This document shows, in pieces, positions 9,228 through 18,790 of a DNA stretch of 40,359 bases (its first letter is position 1; each line of letters opens with the position of its first letter). The translations under genes were made by a program, and so were the position numbers. This stretch comes from Oxalobacteraceae bacterium (lineage in GTDB: Bacteria > Pseudomonadota > Gammaproteobacteria > Burkholderiales > Burkholderiaceae_D), in NCBI GenBank assembly GCA_027490255.1, contig JAIXYM010000015.1, positions 1-40,359 on the forward strand, read 5' to 3'. Under the pieces are notes generated by a model. That model did not search any database, was not told the origin of the DNA, and worked only from the letters and a program-made list of their open reading frames with translations.

Positions 9228-9770
9228 TTAGCCAACCAGACGACCACCGCGAATGCGCAGTCCCTTGCGACCCATCTCAGGCGCCAGTCCACTTAGCGTG
9301 GCCAGACCCGCACCCGCGTGCGCATGGCAGATGGCCACACCCAGCGCATCGGCAGCGTCGGTACCGGGGAGGCCTTCGAGTTTCAGCAAACGCTGCACCA
9401 TCGCCTGCACCTGAGATTTTTGCGCTTTGCCCTGGCCGACTACCGCTTTCTTGACTTGCAAGGCGGTGTACTCGGCCACTGGGAGATTAGCGCCAACCAG
9501 TCCGCAGATCGCCGCACCGCGTGCTTGGCCTAGGAGTAGCGTGGACTGGGGATTGACGTTGGAAAAAACGATCTCGATGGCTGCGCAATCTGGCTGATAA
9601 GTGGTGATGACTTCAGCCACGCCGTCGAGGATGACTTTTAGGCGGGAGGGCAAGTCGCCGTCGGGTATGCGTATGGTGCCCGAAGCGATATAGGCGAGCC
9701 GGTTTCCCTCTTTGCGTATCACGCCAAAGCCGGTCACGCGCAAGCCGGGGTCGATGCCGAGGATTTTCAT
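9228..9770 (-). CDS. ruvC: Holliday junction resolvase RuvC
   Basis: 180 residues, typical length. Crossover junction endonuclease that cuts Holliday junctions processed by RuvAB. The acidic catalytic residues are visible: Asp7 in [14 protein letters not shown], Glu in CAAIEIVF (about 66) and the aspartates in [14 protein letters not shown] (about 138-141). In relatives ruvC follows purH directly. Here a GIY-YIG gene ends 7 bases upstream of the ruvC start, with REP repeats beyond it. Confidence 0.97.
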   Translation of the reverse strand: MKILGIDPGLRVTGFGVIRKEGNRLAYIASGTIRIPDGDLPSRLKVILDGVAEVITTYQPDCAAIEIVFSNVNPQSTLLLGQARGAAICGLVGANLPVAEYTALQVKKAVVGQGKAQKSQVQAMVQRLLKLEGLPGTDAADALGVAICHAHAGAGLATLSGLAPEMGRKGLRIRGGRLVG

Positions 9771-9777
9771 GCCGGGA

Positions 9778-10062
9778 TTATGACAGGAGGGCGGGGTAGA
9801 GGTCGTGCCAGTAGGGGTTGGTTTGTTCTATGAGTTGGATCTTCCAGTGGCGCTTCCAGTTTTTTAGCTGCTTCTCTCGCTGTATAGCCGCGCGTATTTC
9901 AACCGCATGTTCGTACCAAACCAAGTGATGCAATTGATGCCGCGAGGTGAAGCTCGGCACGGCATCTGTTTTGTGTTCGTAAACGCGCCTAATCAGTTCA
10001 TTGGTAACGCCGATGTACAAGGTGCCATTTCGCTCATTGGCCATCATGTATACGAACGGCAT
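9778..10062 (-). CDS. Small GIY-YIG nuclease-superfamily protein
   Basis: 94 residues, a single-domain protein of the UPF0213/COG2827 type. The VYMM...LYIGVT stretch gives the GIY-YIG core, followed by Arg/His residues (RRVYEHK) and a downstream glutamate in [13 protein letters not shown], as in the family fold. Related small proteins are predicted DNA endonucleases, mostly uncharacterised. The start is the ATG at 10062, 11 bases from the first REP tandem unit, with no good ribosome-binding site. The gene sits between ruvC and purH, which are usually neighbours, so it looks like an insertion. Cleavage or mobilisation of the adjacent palindromes is speculation. Confidence 0.85.
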   Translation of the reverse strand: MPFVYMMANERNGTLYIGVTNELIRRVYEHKTDAVPSFTSRHQLHHLVWYEHAVEIRAAIQREKQLKNWKRHWKIQLIEQTNPYWHDLYPALLS

Positions 10063-10072
10063 TGGTAAACTT

Positions 10073-10418
10073 CAAAGACACTGGACCCCGGCATTCGCCG
10101 GGGTGACGTTGTTTGAAGTAATCGCATTTAAAAATCTTGGTCTGATCATTTTTGAACTATTTAGCCTGCTCATTCAATAGTCGCTCGGCTGGGAAACACC
10201 AAAGACACTGGACCCCGGCGTTCGCCGGGGTGACGTTGTTTAAGGTGATCGTATTTAAAAATCTTGGTCTGATCATTTTTGAACTATTTAGCCTGCTCAT
10301 TCTATAGTCGCTCGGCTGGGAAACACCAAAGACACTGGACCCCGGCGTTCGCCGGGGTGACGTTGTTTGGGTTGGTCGCTTTAAAAATACTCGGTCTGAG
10401 CATTTTTAATCTGTTCGG
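10073..10418 (+). repeat. 127-bp tandem repeat, about 2.7 copies, each with a REP palindrome
   Basis: Units start at 10073, 10200 and 10327, exactly 127 bases apart, each with CAAAGACACTGGACCCCGGC. Units 1 and 2 match over nearly their full length; unit 3 is recognisable for about 90 bases and then drifts into 24-bp repeats. REP elements occupy 10073-10107, 10200-10234 and 10327-10361. Their arms are ACCCCGGC/GCCGGGGT, and copies 2 and 3 pair to 9 bp with a TT loop. The arms changed on both sides relative to copy 1 (CCC to CCCC), so pairing has been kept. Confidence 0.9.
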
Positions 10419-10489
10419 CGTGAACATTTTCAATCAATTTAGCCCGATCGTTTTGAAACTATAAATCCTGATACCTTCAAAACTATCTT
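10394..10489 (+). repeat. Four degenerate 24-bp tandem repeats
   Basis: Units at 10394, 10418, 10442 and 10466 share a CTGAnCnTTTTnAA-like core: CTGAGCATTTTTAA, GTGAACATTTTCAA, CCGATCGTTTTGAA, CTGATACCTTCAAA. The same core appears once in each 127-bp unit (CTGATCATTTTTGAA at 10142 and 10269), so the 24-bp module seems to have been amplified at the end of the array. No coding role is likely. Confidence 0.6.
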
Positions 10490-10519
10490 GAAATCACAAG
10501 CACTGATAACTTCAAAACT

Positions 10520-10554
10520 GTCATCCCGGCGAAAGCCGGGATCCAGCGTCGTTC
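10520..10554 (-). repeat. REP-like element, inverted copy next to purH
   Basis: The reverse complement of copy 1 (9061-9095), with GTCATCCCGGC-GAAA-GCCGGGATCCAG. It begins 13 bases past the purH stop on the minus strand, where its hairpin (8-bp arms, GAAA/TTTC loop) could end or protect the purH transcript. With copy 1 it forms an inverted pair that brackets ruvC, the GIY-YIG gene and the tandem array. Confidence 0.75.
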
Positions 10555-10566
10555 GCACAACGACCA

Positions 10567-12132
10567 TCAATGCCTGAAGTGCCGCACTCCCGTAAACGCC
10601 ATCACCACCCCTTGCTCATCGGCCGCGTCAATCACTTCCTGATCGCGCATCGATCCACCTGGCTGCACCACCGCAGTTGCACCAGCACTGACCACGACAT
10701 CGAGTCCATCGCGAAACGGGAAGAAAGCATCAGAGGCCACGGCAGAACCAGCGAGCGAGAGATTGGCATTTTGTGCCTTGATCGAGGCGATGCGTGCTGA
10801 ATCCACCCGACTCATTTGTCCGGCACCGACACCAAGTGTCATGCCGTTCCCACAAAAGACAATGGCATTTGATTTGACAAATTTGGCGACACGCCATGCG
10901 AACATCATGTCCTGCAGCTGCTGTGGCGTTGGCTGCTTTTTGCTGACGACGACGAACTCGGCAGGCATCACCTGCTTCGCATCCGGCGCCTGTAACAGCA
11001 GGCCGCCACCAACTCGCTTGATATCAAATGCGTTACTGCCATGGCCGAGCGAAATTTCCAGCAGGCGCACATTTTGTTTGGCTTCAAATACCTTGCACGC
11101 CTCAGCAGTAAACGCTGGTGCGAGCAGCACCTCAACGAATTGCTTGGCAATCGCTTCAGCGGCTTTGCCATCCACTTCGACATTCAACGCAATGATGCCG
11201 CCAAATGCGGAGGTGGGATCCGTCTGCAGGGCTTTTGCATAGGCATCAGCAGCATCGACACCGAGGGCAACGCCGCAGGGATTGGCATGTTTGATGATGA
11301 CGCAGGCGCTACCTTCAAGACTTTTGACACATTCCCATGCCGCATCGGCATCAGCGATATTGTTGTAAGACAGTTCCTTGCCTTGCAGCTGACGGTAATT
11401 TGCCAGCGCGCCGTCAATCGTGGCGATATCGCGATAAAAAGCAGCGGACTGGTGGGGATTTTCGCCGTAGCGCATATCCTGCACTTTGGTGAATTGTAGG
11501 TTGAGTGTCTCAGGATAGACGGCGCGTGTTGCATGCTGACGGTCCGGACCTAGCGCGCTGAGGTAATTGGTAATAGCACCATCGTATTGCGCGGTATGCG
11601 CGAAGACTTTTTTGGCGAGCGCGAAGCGGGTCTCGTAACTCACATCGCCCTGCCCTGTTTGCATTTCGGTCAGCACCTGTTCGTAATCCAAGGGGTCACA
11701 AATCACGACCACATCTTTGTGATTTTTTGCCGAGGACCGCAGCATGGCCGGGCCACCAATATCGATATTTTCAATCGCATCTTCGAGCGCGCATTGGTCT
11801 TTGGCGACGGTTTGCTGAAAGGGATACAGATTAACCACCACCATATCGATAGTGGGTATGTCATGCGTGGCCAATGCCTGCATGTGCGCAGGAAAATCTC
11901 GACGCGCGAGGATGCCGCCATGCACTTTGGGATGCAAGGTCTTGACACGTCCATCGAGCATTTCGGGGAAACCGGTGTAGTCGGCTACCTCGGTAACCTC
12001 AAGGCCATTGTCTGCCAGCATTCTGGCCGTGCCACCAGTGGACAGCAGCTTCACGTTCATGGAAGCGAGTGCTTTGGCAAATTCAAGCACGCCAGTTTTA
12101 TCGGAGACAGAAATAAGCGCTTGTTTGATCAT
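10567..12132 (-). CDS. purH: Bifunctional AICAR transformylase / IMP cyclohydrolase
   Basis: 521 residues, full length. Catalyses the last two steps of IMP synthesis. The N-terminal MGS-like cyclohydrolase domain (about 1-190) shows [29 protein letters not shown] and [18 protein letters not shown]. The transformylase domain shows [16 protein letters not shown], the catalytic Lys-His pair in [12 protein letters not shown], and [12 protein letters not shown] near the end. It lies downstream of dusB and fis on the same strand, the usual Burkholderiales order. The 196-base fis-purH gap is AT-rich. There is no clear Shine-Dalgarno before the ATG. Confidence 0.97.
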   Translation of the reverse strand: MIKQALISVSDKTGVLEFAKALASMNVKLLSTGGTARMLADNGLEVTEVADYTGFPEMLDGRVKTLHPKVHGGILARRDFPAHMQALATHDIPTIDMVVVNLYPFQQTVAKDQCALEDAIENIDIGGPAMLRSSAKNHKDVVVICDPLDYEQVLTEMQTGQGDVSYETRFALAKKVFAHTAQYDGAITNYLSALGPDRQHATRAVYPETLNLQFTKVQDMRYGENPHQSAAFYRDIATIDGALANYRQLQGKELSYNNIADADAAWECVKSLEGSACVIIKHANPCGVALGVDAADAYAKALQTDPTSAFGGIIALNVEVDGKAAEAIAKQFVEVLLAPAFTAEACKVFEAKQNVRLLEISLGHGSNAFDIKRVGGGLLLQAPDAKQVMPAEFVVVSKKQPTPQQLQDMMFAWRVAKFVKSNAIVFCGNGMTLGVGAGQMSRVDSARIASIKAQNANLSLAGSAVASDAFFPFRDGLDVVVSAGATAVVQPGGSMRDQEVIDAADEQGVVMAFTGVRHFRH

Positions 12133-12328
12133 GAGAAATTATCAAAATTTGAATAAGGCAGGCCGGGGAGATACTAAATTGATCCCCGTCTTATGGCGCA
12201 CCAGCGTAGCTGTACGACGCGGGACCCAGAAAAATTAAGGGCTTGTTGCTATTTTTTTAGCTAAATAAATTACAGTTTTATTTCATTCGCGCTGACCTAG
12301 CCGCCTGTGCAATAGTGAATTTGCAAGA

Positions 12329-12562
12329 TCAGAGCAAGCTGTGCTGCTGCAATTTTTTACGCAGTGTGTTGCGGTTAATGCCCAACATTTCGGCGGCGTG
12401 TGACTGGTTGCCTTTGGCGCGAACCATCACGGCTTCCAACATGGGTTTTTCGACGGTAACAACGACCATCTCGTAGACGTTGTGTGGCTGCATTTCCCCG
12501 AGATCACGGAAATATTTCTCAAGACTTTTCTTGACGACATCCTGAATATTATCTTTGCTCAT
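12329..12562 (-). CDS. fis: Fis-family nucleoid-associated DNA-binding protein
   Basis: 77 residues, the short betaproteobacterial form of Fis, which bends DNA and regulates growth-linked promoters in enterics. The C-terminal helix-turn-helix is clear (GNQSHAAEMLGINRNTLRKK). The N-terminal part forms the dimerisation helices. The gene lies 49 bases after dusB on the same strand, reproducing the conserved dusB-fis pair, so the two are probably cotranscribed. Start at the ATG at 12562. Confidence 0.95.
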   Translation of the reverse strand: MSKDNIQDVVKKSLEKYFRDLGEMQPHNVYEMVVVTVEKPMLEAVMVRAKGNQSHAAEMLGINRNTLRKKLQQHSLL

Positions 12563-12611
12563 GCTGATTCGGTCGGTACGAAATGTGAGGAATTATGCAA
12601 ACTTTGCAGTT

Positions 12612-13628
12612 TTATGCCGCCAGCTTATGTGCGGCGGGCGCATATTGTAACCGCTCGCCCAGCACATGCTGCGAATGAAAAAATGCATCAACCGCTGCAC
12701 GCTGAGTGTCACAATCTTCGATCAGGTTCATCTGCTGACGAAAGATCTCGCCACCTTCCAGTGATTTGACGTACCAACCTATGTGTTTGCGCGCGGTACG
12801 CACGCCAAGATAGTCGCCATAAAACGCATAGTGCTCCAGCAAATGGCGCGACATCAGCTGCCTGACCTCTTCAACGGTCGGCGGTAAAAGATGCTGACCA
12901 GTACGCAAAAAATGATCGATCTCGCGAAAAATCCACGGACGTCCCTGCGCTGCGCGACCGATCATGATCGCATCGGCACCAGTTTTTTTCAGGACAAAGG
13001 CCGCCTTCTCAGGCGTGTCGATGTCGCCATTCGCAACGACGGGAATACGCACCGATGCTTTGACTGCGGCGATGGTGTCGTACTCGGCCTCACCACTGTA
13101 GCCATCCGCGCGCGTTCTGCCATGCAGGGTCAACATGGCAATACCGGTTTGCTCGGCAATACGCGCAATCGTCAGTGCGTTTTTATGTTGCCGGTCCCAG
13201 CCCGTACGAAATTTCAACGTCACCGGCACATCAACCGCCGCAACTACGGCTTCGAGCAAACTGGCCACCAAGGGCTCATCACGCAAGAGCGCCGAGCCGC
13301 ACCAGTTATTGCAAACTTTTTTGACGGGGCAGCCCATATTGATGTCGATGATCTGGGCACCGCGATCGACGTTAAAACGCGCCGCTTCAGCCAGCAGCAG
13401 AGGATCAGCGCCGGCGATCTGCACCGCCTTGGGTTCCATTTCACCTTCGTGGTTAATGCGTCGCGCTGTTTTCTCGCTGGCCCATACGCGCGGATTGGAC
13501 GCGGCCATTTCAGAGACCGCATAACCTGCGCCCAACTCCTTGCACAATTGGCGAAATGGCCGATCGGTCACACCCGCCATCGGGGCGACGAAGACATTGT
13601 TGCGAAGCTGATAGGGGCCGAGCTGCAT
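12612..13628 (-). CDS. dusB: tRNA-dihydrouridine synthase B
   Basis: 338 residues. Flavoprotein that reduces uridine to dihydrouridine in tRNA. TIM-barrel signals: FVAPMAGVTDRPFRQL at the N-terminus, VQIAGADP, DINMGCPVKKVCNNWCGSAL with the Cys-containing active-site loop, VTLKFRTGWD, LHGRTR, and VVANGDIDTPEKA and DAIMIGRAAQGRPWIF at the FMN phosphate site. The ATG at 13628 has only a weak ribosome-binding site. TATAAA at 13669-13674 on the minus strand is a possible -10 element. It heads the dusB-fis-purH group. Confidence 0.96.
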   Translation of the reverse strand: MQLGPYQLRNNVFVAPMAGVTDRPFRQLCKELGAGYAVSEMAASNPRVWASEKTARRINHEGEMEPKAVQIAGADPLLLAEAARFNVDRGAQIIDINMGCPVKKVCNNWCGSALLRDEPLVASLLEAVVAAVDVPVTLKFRTGWDRQHKNALTIARIAEQTGIAMLTLHGRTRADGYSGEAEYDTIAAVKASVRIPVVANGDIDTPEKAAFVLKKTGADAIMIGRAAQGRPWIFREIDHFLRTGQHLLPPTVEEVRQLMSRHLLEHYAFYGDYLGVRTARKHIGWYVKSLEGGEIFRQQMNLIEDCDTQRAAVDAFFHSQHVLGERLQYAPAAHKLAA

Positions 13629-13710
13629 GAGGGGTTCCGCTGGGATGGCAGTACAAAAGGCTGCCTATTTTATACGCAGCTGCGCAGATGCCGGAATAAA
13701 CCGATTTGTG

Positions 13711-14370
13711 TCATGCCGCGGGATGAGAACGATCGATTTCATCGAGGCCATCGGCCTCGAGGTGGGTCGCATCGGCCCATTGCTGCACGCGAAATTGGTG
13801 ACCATCCCACTGCAGACGATTGATCGCCGCATTGAGGATCGCAAAATCACGCGGTGATGTGATGGACAAGTCATGCGCTGCGCGATACAGGCAATCGAGC
13901 ACACCGCCGTGGGTGACGATCACGATGCGCTGATCGGGGTGTTGCTGCGCAATGCGGGTAACAACATCGACCGATCGCTGATGAAATTCTTCCAAAGTTT
14001 CTGCCTCGCGCTCGCCCGCCGGGAATCGTGCCTGCGGATCGCGGGACTGCCAGAGCGCAAACGCTTCGGGATGTTGAAGGCTGATTTCATCGTACATCAA
14101 ACCTTCGAACGCGCCGTAGCATCGTTCACGCAGCGCAATATCGATATGCACTGGAAGCTGATGTATGTCGGCGACGGCTTGTGCGGTATTGCGGGCTCTC
14201 TGCAAGTCGCTGGCATAAATCGCTGCCGGGCACTCACTCTGCAAAGCACGCGCCAATGATCGCGCTTGTCGCTGCCCCTCGTCATTTAAACCGATATCGA
14301 TGTGCCCTTGCATGCGCCGCATACGGTTCCATGCGGTCTCGCCATGGCGAATCAGGAGAATGTCAGTCAT
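13711..14370 (-). CDS. Histidine phosphatase (phosphoglycerate-mutase superfamily)
   Basis: 219 residues. The RHG motif is LLIRHGETAWN at the N-terminus (catalytic His), and the second catalytic His is in VTHGGVLDCL. ERCYGAFEGL supplies the usual acid residue region. The substrate is not decidable from sequence: relatives are annotated as GpmB-like, CobC-like or general phosphatases. It sits between dtd and dusB on the same strand, 39 bases after dtd, so it may share the tyrS-dtd transcript. Start at the ATG at 14370. Confidence 0.9.
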   Translation of the reverse strand: MTDILLIRHGETAWNRMRRMQGHIDIGLNDEGQRQARSLARALQSECPAAIYASDLQRARNTAQAVADIHQLPVHIDIALRERCYGAFEGLMYDEISLQHPEAFALWQSRDPQARFPAGEREAETLEEFHQRSVDVVTRIAQQHPDQRIVIVTHGGVLDCLYRAAHDLSITSPRDFAILNAAINRLQWDGHQFRVQQWADATHLEADGLDEIDRSHPAA

Positions 14371-14409
14371 ATGGACGCGCCTCGGATCAAAAAAATAGTG
14401 ACGGGCTCA

Positions 14410-14865
14410 TCATGCAGTCTTCACAGGCGAGACCTGCAACCAGAAAGTCACCGGACCGTTATTGACCAACGCCACTTGCATGTCAGCGCCAAAGCGACCC
14501 GACTCCACTACGGGATGCAAAACACGCGCCCGCGAGAGTGTGTAATCAAACAACCGACTGGCCTCAGCAGGCGGCGCAGCGGGAGTGAAGGAGGGGCGTG
14601 TACCCGAACGGGTATCGGCGGCGAGCGTGAACTGAGGCACTAGCAAGAGACCGCCCTGTATCTGCGAAAGATTCAGATTCATTTTGCCTTCGGCATCGGC
14701 AAACACACGGTAGCTAAGCAATTTGGCGAGCAAGGCATCGGCTTCTTTTTCGCTATCACCCCGCTCTGCACACAACAAAACCATCAGGCCATGCGTAATG
14801 CGGCCTATGCATTCACTCTCTACCGTAACACTGGCCTCAGTGACACGTTGCAGCAGCGCGATCAA
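14410..14865 (-). CDS. dtd: D-aminoacyl-tRNA deacylase
   Basis: 151 residues. Hydrolyses D-aminoacyl-tRNAs such as D-Tyr-tRNA, which fits its place directly after tyrS. It starts with TTG at 14865, overlapping the tyrS stop (TTGA), so translation is probably coupled; the N-terminus [15 protein letters not shown] matches the family, which supports this start. The NxGPVT motif is present ([11 protein letters not shown]). The other signature, usually SQFTL, reads PQFTL here (VPQFTLAAD), so the Ser is Pro. Confidence 0.94.
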   Translation of the reverse strand: MIALLQRVTEASVTVESECIGRITHGLMVLLCAERGDSEKEADALLAKLLSYRVFADAEGKMNLNLSQIQGGLLLVPQFTLAADTRSGTRPSFTPAAPPAEASRLFDYTLSRARVLHPVVESGRFGADMQVALVNNGPVTFWLQVSPVKTA

Positions 14866-16148
14866 GACAGTGTGACCCGTGCAAATTTTCGTTTGCCGAC
14901 TTGAACAACAAAAGTGCCCGCATCGACCTTGAGCGCTTTATCGCTGACAGCGGCGCCATCGATGCGCACGCCACCTTGCTCGACCATGCGCAGTGCTTCC
15001 GATGACGATGCGCACAGATTGGCTTGTTTCAGTAACTGACCTATACCCATAGGTGCTCCGGACAAGGCAACTTCAGGTACTTCATCCGGTATGCCGCCGC
15101 GCGCGCGATGATTGAAATCAGCCAGCGCATCTTCGGCCGCTTGGCGCGAATGAAAACGCTCAACGATTTCCTGGGCCAGCAGTACCTTGATGTCACGCGG
15201 GTTGCGACCACCGTCGACATCCGTTTTGAATTGCGCGATTTCAGCGATTGAGCGGAAGGACAGTAATTCGTAATAACGCCACATCATCACATCGGAAATA
15301 CTCATCACCTTGGCAAACATGGTGTTGACCGGCTCGGTGATGCCGATGTAATTGCCCTTGGACTTGGACATTTTTTCAACGCCATCGAGGCCTTCGAGCA
15401 AGGGCATGGTGAGTATGCACTGCGGCGTCTGGCCATAATCTTTTTGTAGTTCACGACCGACCAGCAAATTGAATTTCTGATCAGTGCCACCGATTTCAAG
15501 ATCGGATTTCAGCGCCACGGAGTCATAGCCCTGCATCAGCGGATAGAGCAATTCATGTACCGAAATGGGTGTGCCCGCTTTGAATCGCTTGGTGAAATCT
15601 TCACGCTCTAAAATACGCGCAACGGTATAACGCGCTGACAACTCGATCATGCCTCGAGCGCCCAGCGGATCACACCACTCGGAGTTGTAGCGGATTTCAG
15701 TACGCGCTGGATCCAGCACCAGACTGGCTTGCGAAAAATAGGTTTTCGCGTTCTGTTCTATTTGCTCTCTCGTGAGCGGTGGTCGTGTAACGTTGCGCCC
15801 GGAAGGATCGCCGATCATCGAGGTGAAATCACCAATCAGAAAAATGACCGTATGACCAAGATCTTGTAGCTGACGCATTTTGTTGAGTACGACCGTGTGC
15901 CCCAGATGTAAATCGGGTGCGGTGGGGTCCAGACCGAGTTTGATGCGCAGTGGCTTGCCATTTTTTTCAGACGATGCCAGCTTTTGCGCAAATTCGGATT
16001 CGATAAGCAATTCGTCAACACCCCGCTTAACGATGGCCAATGCCTCGCGAACCTTGTCGGAGAGCGGCAATGCGGCGGCTGCGGTGGCTGCGATGGCTGT
16101 TGTTCCGCCAGATTGAGAATTGGAATCAGATTGCGTTTTTACGTCCAT
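14862..16148 (-). CDS. tyrS: Tyrosyl-tRNA synthetase
   Basis: 428 residues from the ATG at 16148; the frame extends to 16223, but that would run into the divergent promoter region and lacks family support. Class I synthetase for tRNA-Tyr. The HIGH-like motif is [14 protein letters not shown], the second signature [12 protein letters not shown], and an S4-type RNA-binding domain ends the protein ([19 protein letters not shown]). The first about 30 residues are Ser/Gln/Ala-rich and variable. It overlaps dtd by 4 bases and is divergent from the M23 peptidase gene. Confidence 0.95.
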   Translation of the reverse strand: MDVKTQSDSNSQSGGTTAIAATAAAALPLSDKVREALAIVKRGVDELLIESEFAQKLASSEKNGKPLRIKLGLDPTAPDLHLGHTVVLNKMRQLQDLGHTVIFLIGDFTSMIGDPSGRNVTRPPLTREQIEQNAKTYFSQASLVLDPARTEIRYNSEWCDPLGARGMIELSARYTVARILEREDFTKRFKAGTPISVHELLYPLMQGYDSVALKSDLEIGGTDQKFNLLVGRELQKDYGQTPQCILTMPLLEGLDGVEKMSKSKGNYIGITEPVNTMFAKVMSISDVMMWRYYELLSFRSIAEIAQFKTDVDGGRNPRDIKVLLAQEIVERFHSRQAAEDALADFNHRARGGIPDEVPEVALSGAPMGIGQLLKQANLCASSSEALRMVEQGGVRIDGAAVSDKALKVDAGTFVVQVGKRKFARVTLS

Positions 16149-16186
16149 GATGGCTTGTACCGGGTCAAAAAATCGTGTGTTGCGTT

Positions 16187-16195
16187 TGCTATAAT
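16187..16195 (+). promoter_or_regulatory. Extended -10 promoter element before the M23 peptidase
   Basis: TGCTATAAT matches the extended -10 consensus TGnTATAAT exactly. No good -35 is present at the expected distance, which is typical of extended -10 promoters. Transcription would start near 16202, about 70 bases before the ATG at 16274. Confidence 0.55.
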
Positions 16196-16273
16196 GCGAT
16201 CTTTGTTTTTTCTTGAAATACACTGCGGCGAAAGCAGTGCCGCAAAGAAAAACAGCAAATTTTATCCTATCGC

Positions 16274-17635
16274 ATGCGTCTTACCGACAAATCCCGGATA
16301 GCAGTCATCCACCTGTGGCGAAAGCTCTGTTCGCTACCAACGACCCGCAAGGTGTCTTTTGCGGCGGCAGGTCTGTTTCTGATTGCGTTTGGTGCCGCCG
16401 GTGTTGCGCCTTTAGCACCGGATGCGGCCGATCTGCCCGTCGTGACCATCACCGAAGAACTGGTGCTACCTGACCTCTCCACCCAGATCAACGCATTGCG
16501 CAATGCTTCGACGTCCTTCATCGTCGAAGAGCGGGTACGCCCCGGCGACAATCTGTGGTCCTTACTCAATCGCATGGGTGTGAATGATCCGGGTGCCGTG
16601 AATTTCATCCGCAAGGATGCTCACGCACGAACACTGGTGAGCCTACGCTCCGGTGCACGGTTGCAGGCAAGCATCAGCCCGGAAGGTAAATTGTTATCCA
16701 TGCAAACACTGCTGGATAACCCTGGCAATCAAAATAACGCCACCAATCTTGTTCTCGAAAAAACTGCCGATGGCTTCAGCAGCAAGCTCACTGAGGTGAC
16801 GCTGGAGCCGCGCGTCGAGATGCGCTCAGGCGAAATTCGCTCATCATTCTTTGTGGCCACTGACAGGGCGCAGTTGCCAGACACAGTGACGGAACAGCTT
16901 CTGGAAATTTTTGCGGGTGATATTGATTTTGCCGCGGACCTTCGTAAAGGTGACTACTTTCAGGTGATTTATCAATCGCTATGGCACGGCAGCGAGTTTG
17001 TTCGTAGTGGCCGTGTGCTGGCAGCGGTGTTTCACTACAACGGCAATCACCGGCAAGCCATATGGTTTAGTACTGGCGAGGGCCGGCGGGGCGATTATTA
17101 CGATGCGTCAGGTAACGCATTGAAAAAAACTTTCCTCAAATCGCCACTCCCAATGTCGCGTATCACCTCAGGTTTTGCGATGCGCATGCACCCGGTTTCT
17201 GGCGAATGGACACAACACAAGGGTATTGATTTCGCCGCGCCTGAGGGCACACCGATACGCGCAACAGCAGACGGTGTCATTGATTTTTCAGGTGTGCAAA
17301 GTGGCTATGGCAACGTGGTGATCGTCAAACACGGGCCAGTGTATTCAACGTTGTATGCGCATATGAGCCGCATCGGGCCAGGCATGCGTCTTGGCAAACG
17401 CGTGGCGCAAGGAGAGGTGATTGGTTATGTGGGCAGCACCGGCTGGTCGAGCGGCCCGCATCTGCACTACGAATTCCGCGTCAATAGTGAAGCGCGCGAT
17501 CCGGGCTCGATTACCTTGCCGCAGACGGTGGCGCTCTCTGCTGCTGAGTTACCGCATTTTCGCAAACGAGTCGCCGACATCAACCATCGCTTTGCGATGA
17601 TGGCGCCGAATCCCGTGACGCTAGCCTCGCGCTGA
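16274..17635 (+). CDS. M23-family peptidoglycan metallopeptidase (LytM type)
   Basis: 453 residues. N-terminal membrane anchor (about 27-45, [20 protein letters not shown]), a LysM/OapA-like region ([18 protein letters not shown]), a middle domain, and a C-terminal M23 domain with zinc ligands in [13 protein letters not shown] and HLHYEF. Members cut peptide crosslinks in the periplasm (MepM type). The Burkholderiales neighbourhood tyrS / M23 / anmK is conserved; anmK follows after 32 bases and is probably cotranscribed, linking wall cleavage to recycling. No clear Shine-Dalgarno is seen at the ATG. Confidence 0.93.
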   Translation: MRLTDKSRIAVIHLWRKLCSLPTTRKVSFAAAGLFLIAFGAAGVAPLAPDAADLPVVTITEELVLPDLSTQINALRNASTSFIVEERVRPGDNLWSLLNRMGVNDPGAVNFIRKDAHARTLVSLRSGARLQASISPEGKLLSMQTLLDNPGNQNNATNLVLEKTADGFSSKLTEVTLEPRVEMRSGEIRSSFFVATDRAQLPDTVTEQLLEIFAGDIDFAADLRKGDYFQVIYQSLWHGSEFVRSGRVLAAVFHYNGNHRQAIWFSTGEGRRGDYYDASGNALKKTFLKSPLPMSRITSGFAMRMHPVSGEWTQHKGIDFAAPEGTPIRATADGVIDFSGVQSGYGNVVIVKHGPVYSTLYAHMSRIGPGMRLGKRVAQGEVIGYVGSTGWSSGPHLHYEFRVNSEARDPGSITLPQTVALSAAELPHFRKRVADINHRFAMMAPNPVTLASR

Positions 17636-17667
17636 ACGTCGATCACGGCATCACCTTATCCACCACG

Positions 17668-18756
17668 ATGCCTTCAATTCCTCTTTACATTGGCCTGATG
17701 TCAGGCACCAGCCTGGATGGTATTGATGGTGTACTGAGCTTATCCAATCAGGCTTTGCATGCCACTTTCGTTGCATTTCCTGATGCGCTCAGAGCTGAAC
17801 TACTCGCACTGCAATCGGCAATTGAAAATGAAATTCATCGCGAGGCTCTGGCCACGAATCAGCTGACTGTGCTTTACGCGGGGTGTGTGCAGCAACTGCT
17901 GGCAGACGCCGGTATCAGCGCCGAACGGGTAGCTGCCATCGGCGCCCATGGCCAAACCATACGTCACCGGCCTGAACTGGGTTACACGCGGCAGATCATC
18001 AACCCCGCGTTACTGGCTGAACTGACTGGCATTGATGTAATCAGTGGTTTTCGTCATCGCGATATCGCCGCTGGTGGCCAGGGTGCGCCGCTTGTGCCCG
18101 CCTTTCACCAAGCCGTCTTTGGCAGCACGACCCAGATGCGCGTGGTGGCCAATATCGGCGGTATCAGCAATATCAGCATCCTTAAGCCCGATGGCAATGT
18201 CACCGGCTACGACACCGGGCCCGGCAACATGCTGATGGATGGATGGATACACGCACAGCGCGGCCAGCACTATGACGAGGGCGGTCAGTGGGCAGCTTCG
18301 GGCAATGTGTTGCCGGACTTGCTCGCAGCACTGATGAGCGAACCCTATCTCGCGCAGCCCGCGCCCAAGAGTACGGGGCGTGATTTGTTCAACACCCCAT
18401 GGCTGACGCAGCATCTGCAGCACTTCACCAGCGCCGCGCCCGCCGATGTACAAGCGACGCTGACTGCATTCACTTCGCGCACACTAGCCGATGCGATACG
18501 GCGCGATGCGCCGGACGCTGAGGCGGTGTATGTGTGTGGTGGTGGCGCACTGAATGCGTACCTGATGCGCTTGTTGCAGGAACAGCTAGCGTGCCCAGCG
18601 TCGAACACAAGTGCGCTGGGGGTGGCACCACAGCATGTCGAAGCACTGGCCTTTGCCTGGTTGGCAGAACGCTTCTGCGAGCGTTTGCCAGGCAACCTGC
18701 CATCGGTCACCGGCGCGCGAGGCCCGCGCGTGCTTGGGGCGCTTTACCCTGCGTGA
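17668..18756 (+). CDS. anmK: Anhydro-N-acetylmuramic acid kinase
   Basis: 362 residues, full length. Converts anhydroMurNAc to MurNAc-6-phosphate in peptidoglycan recycling. Sugar-kinase-fold signals: LMSGTSLDGIDG (phosphate 1), AIGAHGQTIRHRP, ANIGGISNIS, GYDTGPGNMLMD (phosphate 2), and VYVCGGGALNAYLM (adenosine loop). Placed after the M23 peptidase on the same strand, with a strong bidirectional terminator downstream. Confidence 0.96.
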   Translation: MPSIPLYIGLMSGTSLDGIDGVLSLSNQALHATFVAFPDALRAELLALQSAIENEIHREALATNQLTVLYAGCVQQLLADAGISAERVAAIGAHGQTIRHRPELGYTRQIINPALLAELTGIDVISGFRHRDIAAGGQGAPLVPAFHQAVFGSTTQMRVVANIGGISNISILKPDGNVTGYDTGPGNMLMDGWIHAQRGQHYDEGGQWAASGNVLPDLLAALMSEPYLAQPAPKSTGRDLFNTPWLTQHLQHFTSAAPADVQATLTAFTSRTLADAIRRDAPDAEAVYVCGGGALNAYLMRLLQEQLACPASNTSALGVAPQHVEALAFAWLAERFCERLPGNLPSVTGARGPRVLGALYPA

Positions 18757-18790
18757 CGATGGGTCCCTACTTCCCGATACGAAGGCAACA

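Larger units (their letters stand above)
10063..10566. other. 504-base non-coding block made of repeats
   Basis: The space between the GIY-YIG gene and purH is almost entirely repetitive: a 127-bp tandem repeat with embedded REP palindromes (10073 onward), a run of degenerate 24-bp repeats (10394-10489), and an inverted REP element next to the purH stop (10520-10554). I see no gene in it. A plus-strand frame across the 24-bp repeats is an artefact of their length being a multiple of three. Confidence 0.8.

Noticed and set aside
10279..10464. Plus-strand frame of 61 codons with an 8-residue period across the 24-bp repeats
   Set aside because: It runs through a REP palindrome and the repeats keep it open only because 24 is a multiple of three. 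No ribosome-binding site.
10063..10566. CRISPR array
   Set aside because: Units of 127 bp are near-identical over their whole length with no unique spacers, and no cas genes are present.
12133..12328. Small RNA or riboswitch before purH
   Set aside because: AT-rich with no stable conserved-looking structure or terminator that I could find by eye.
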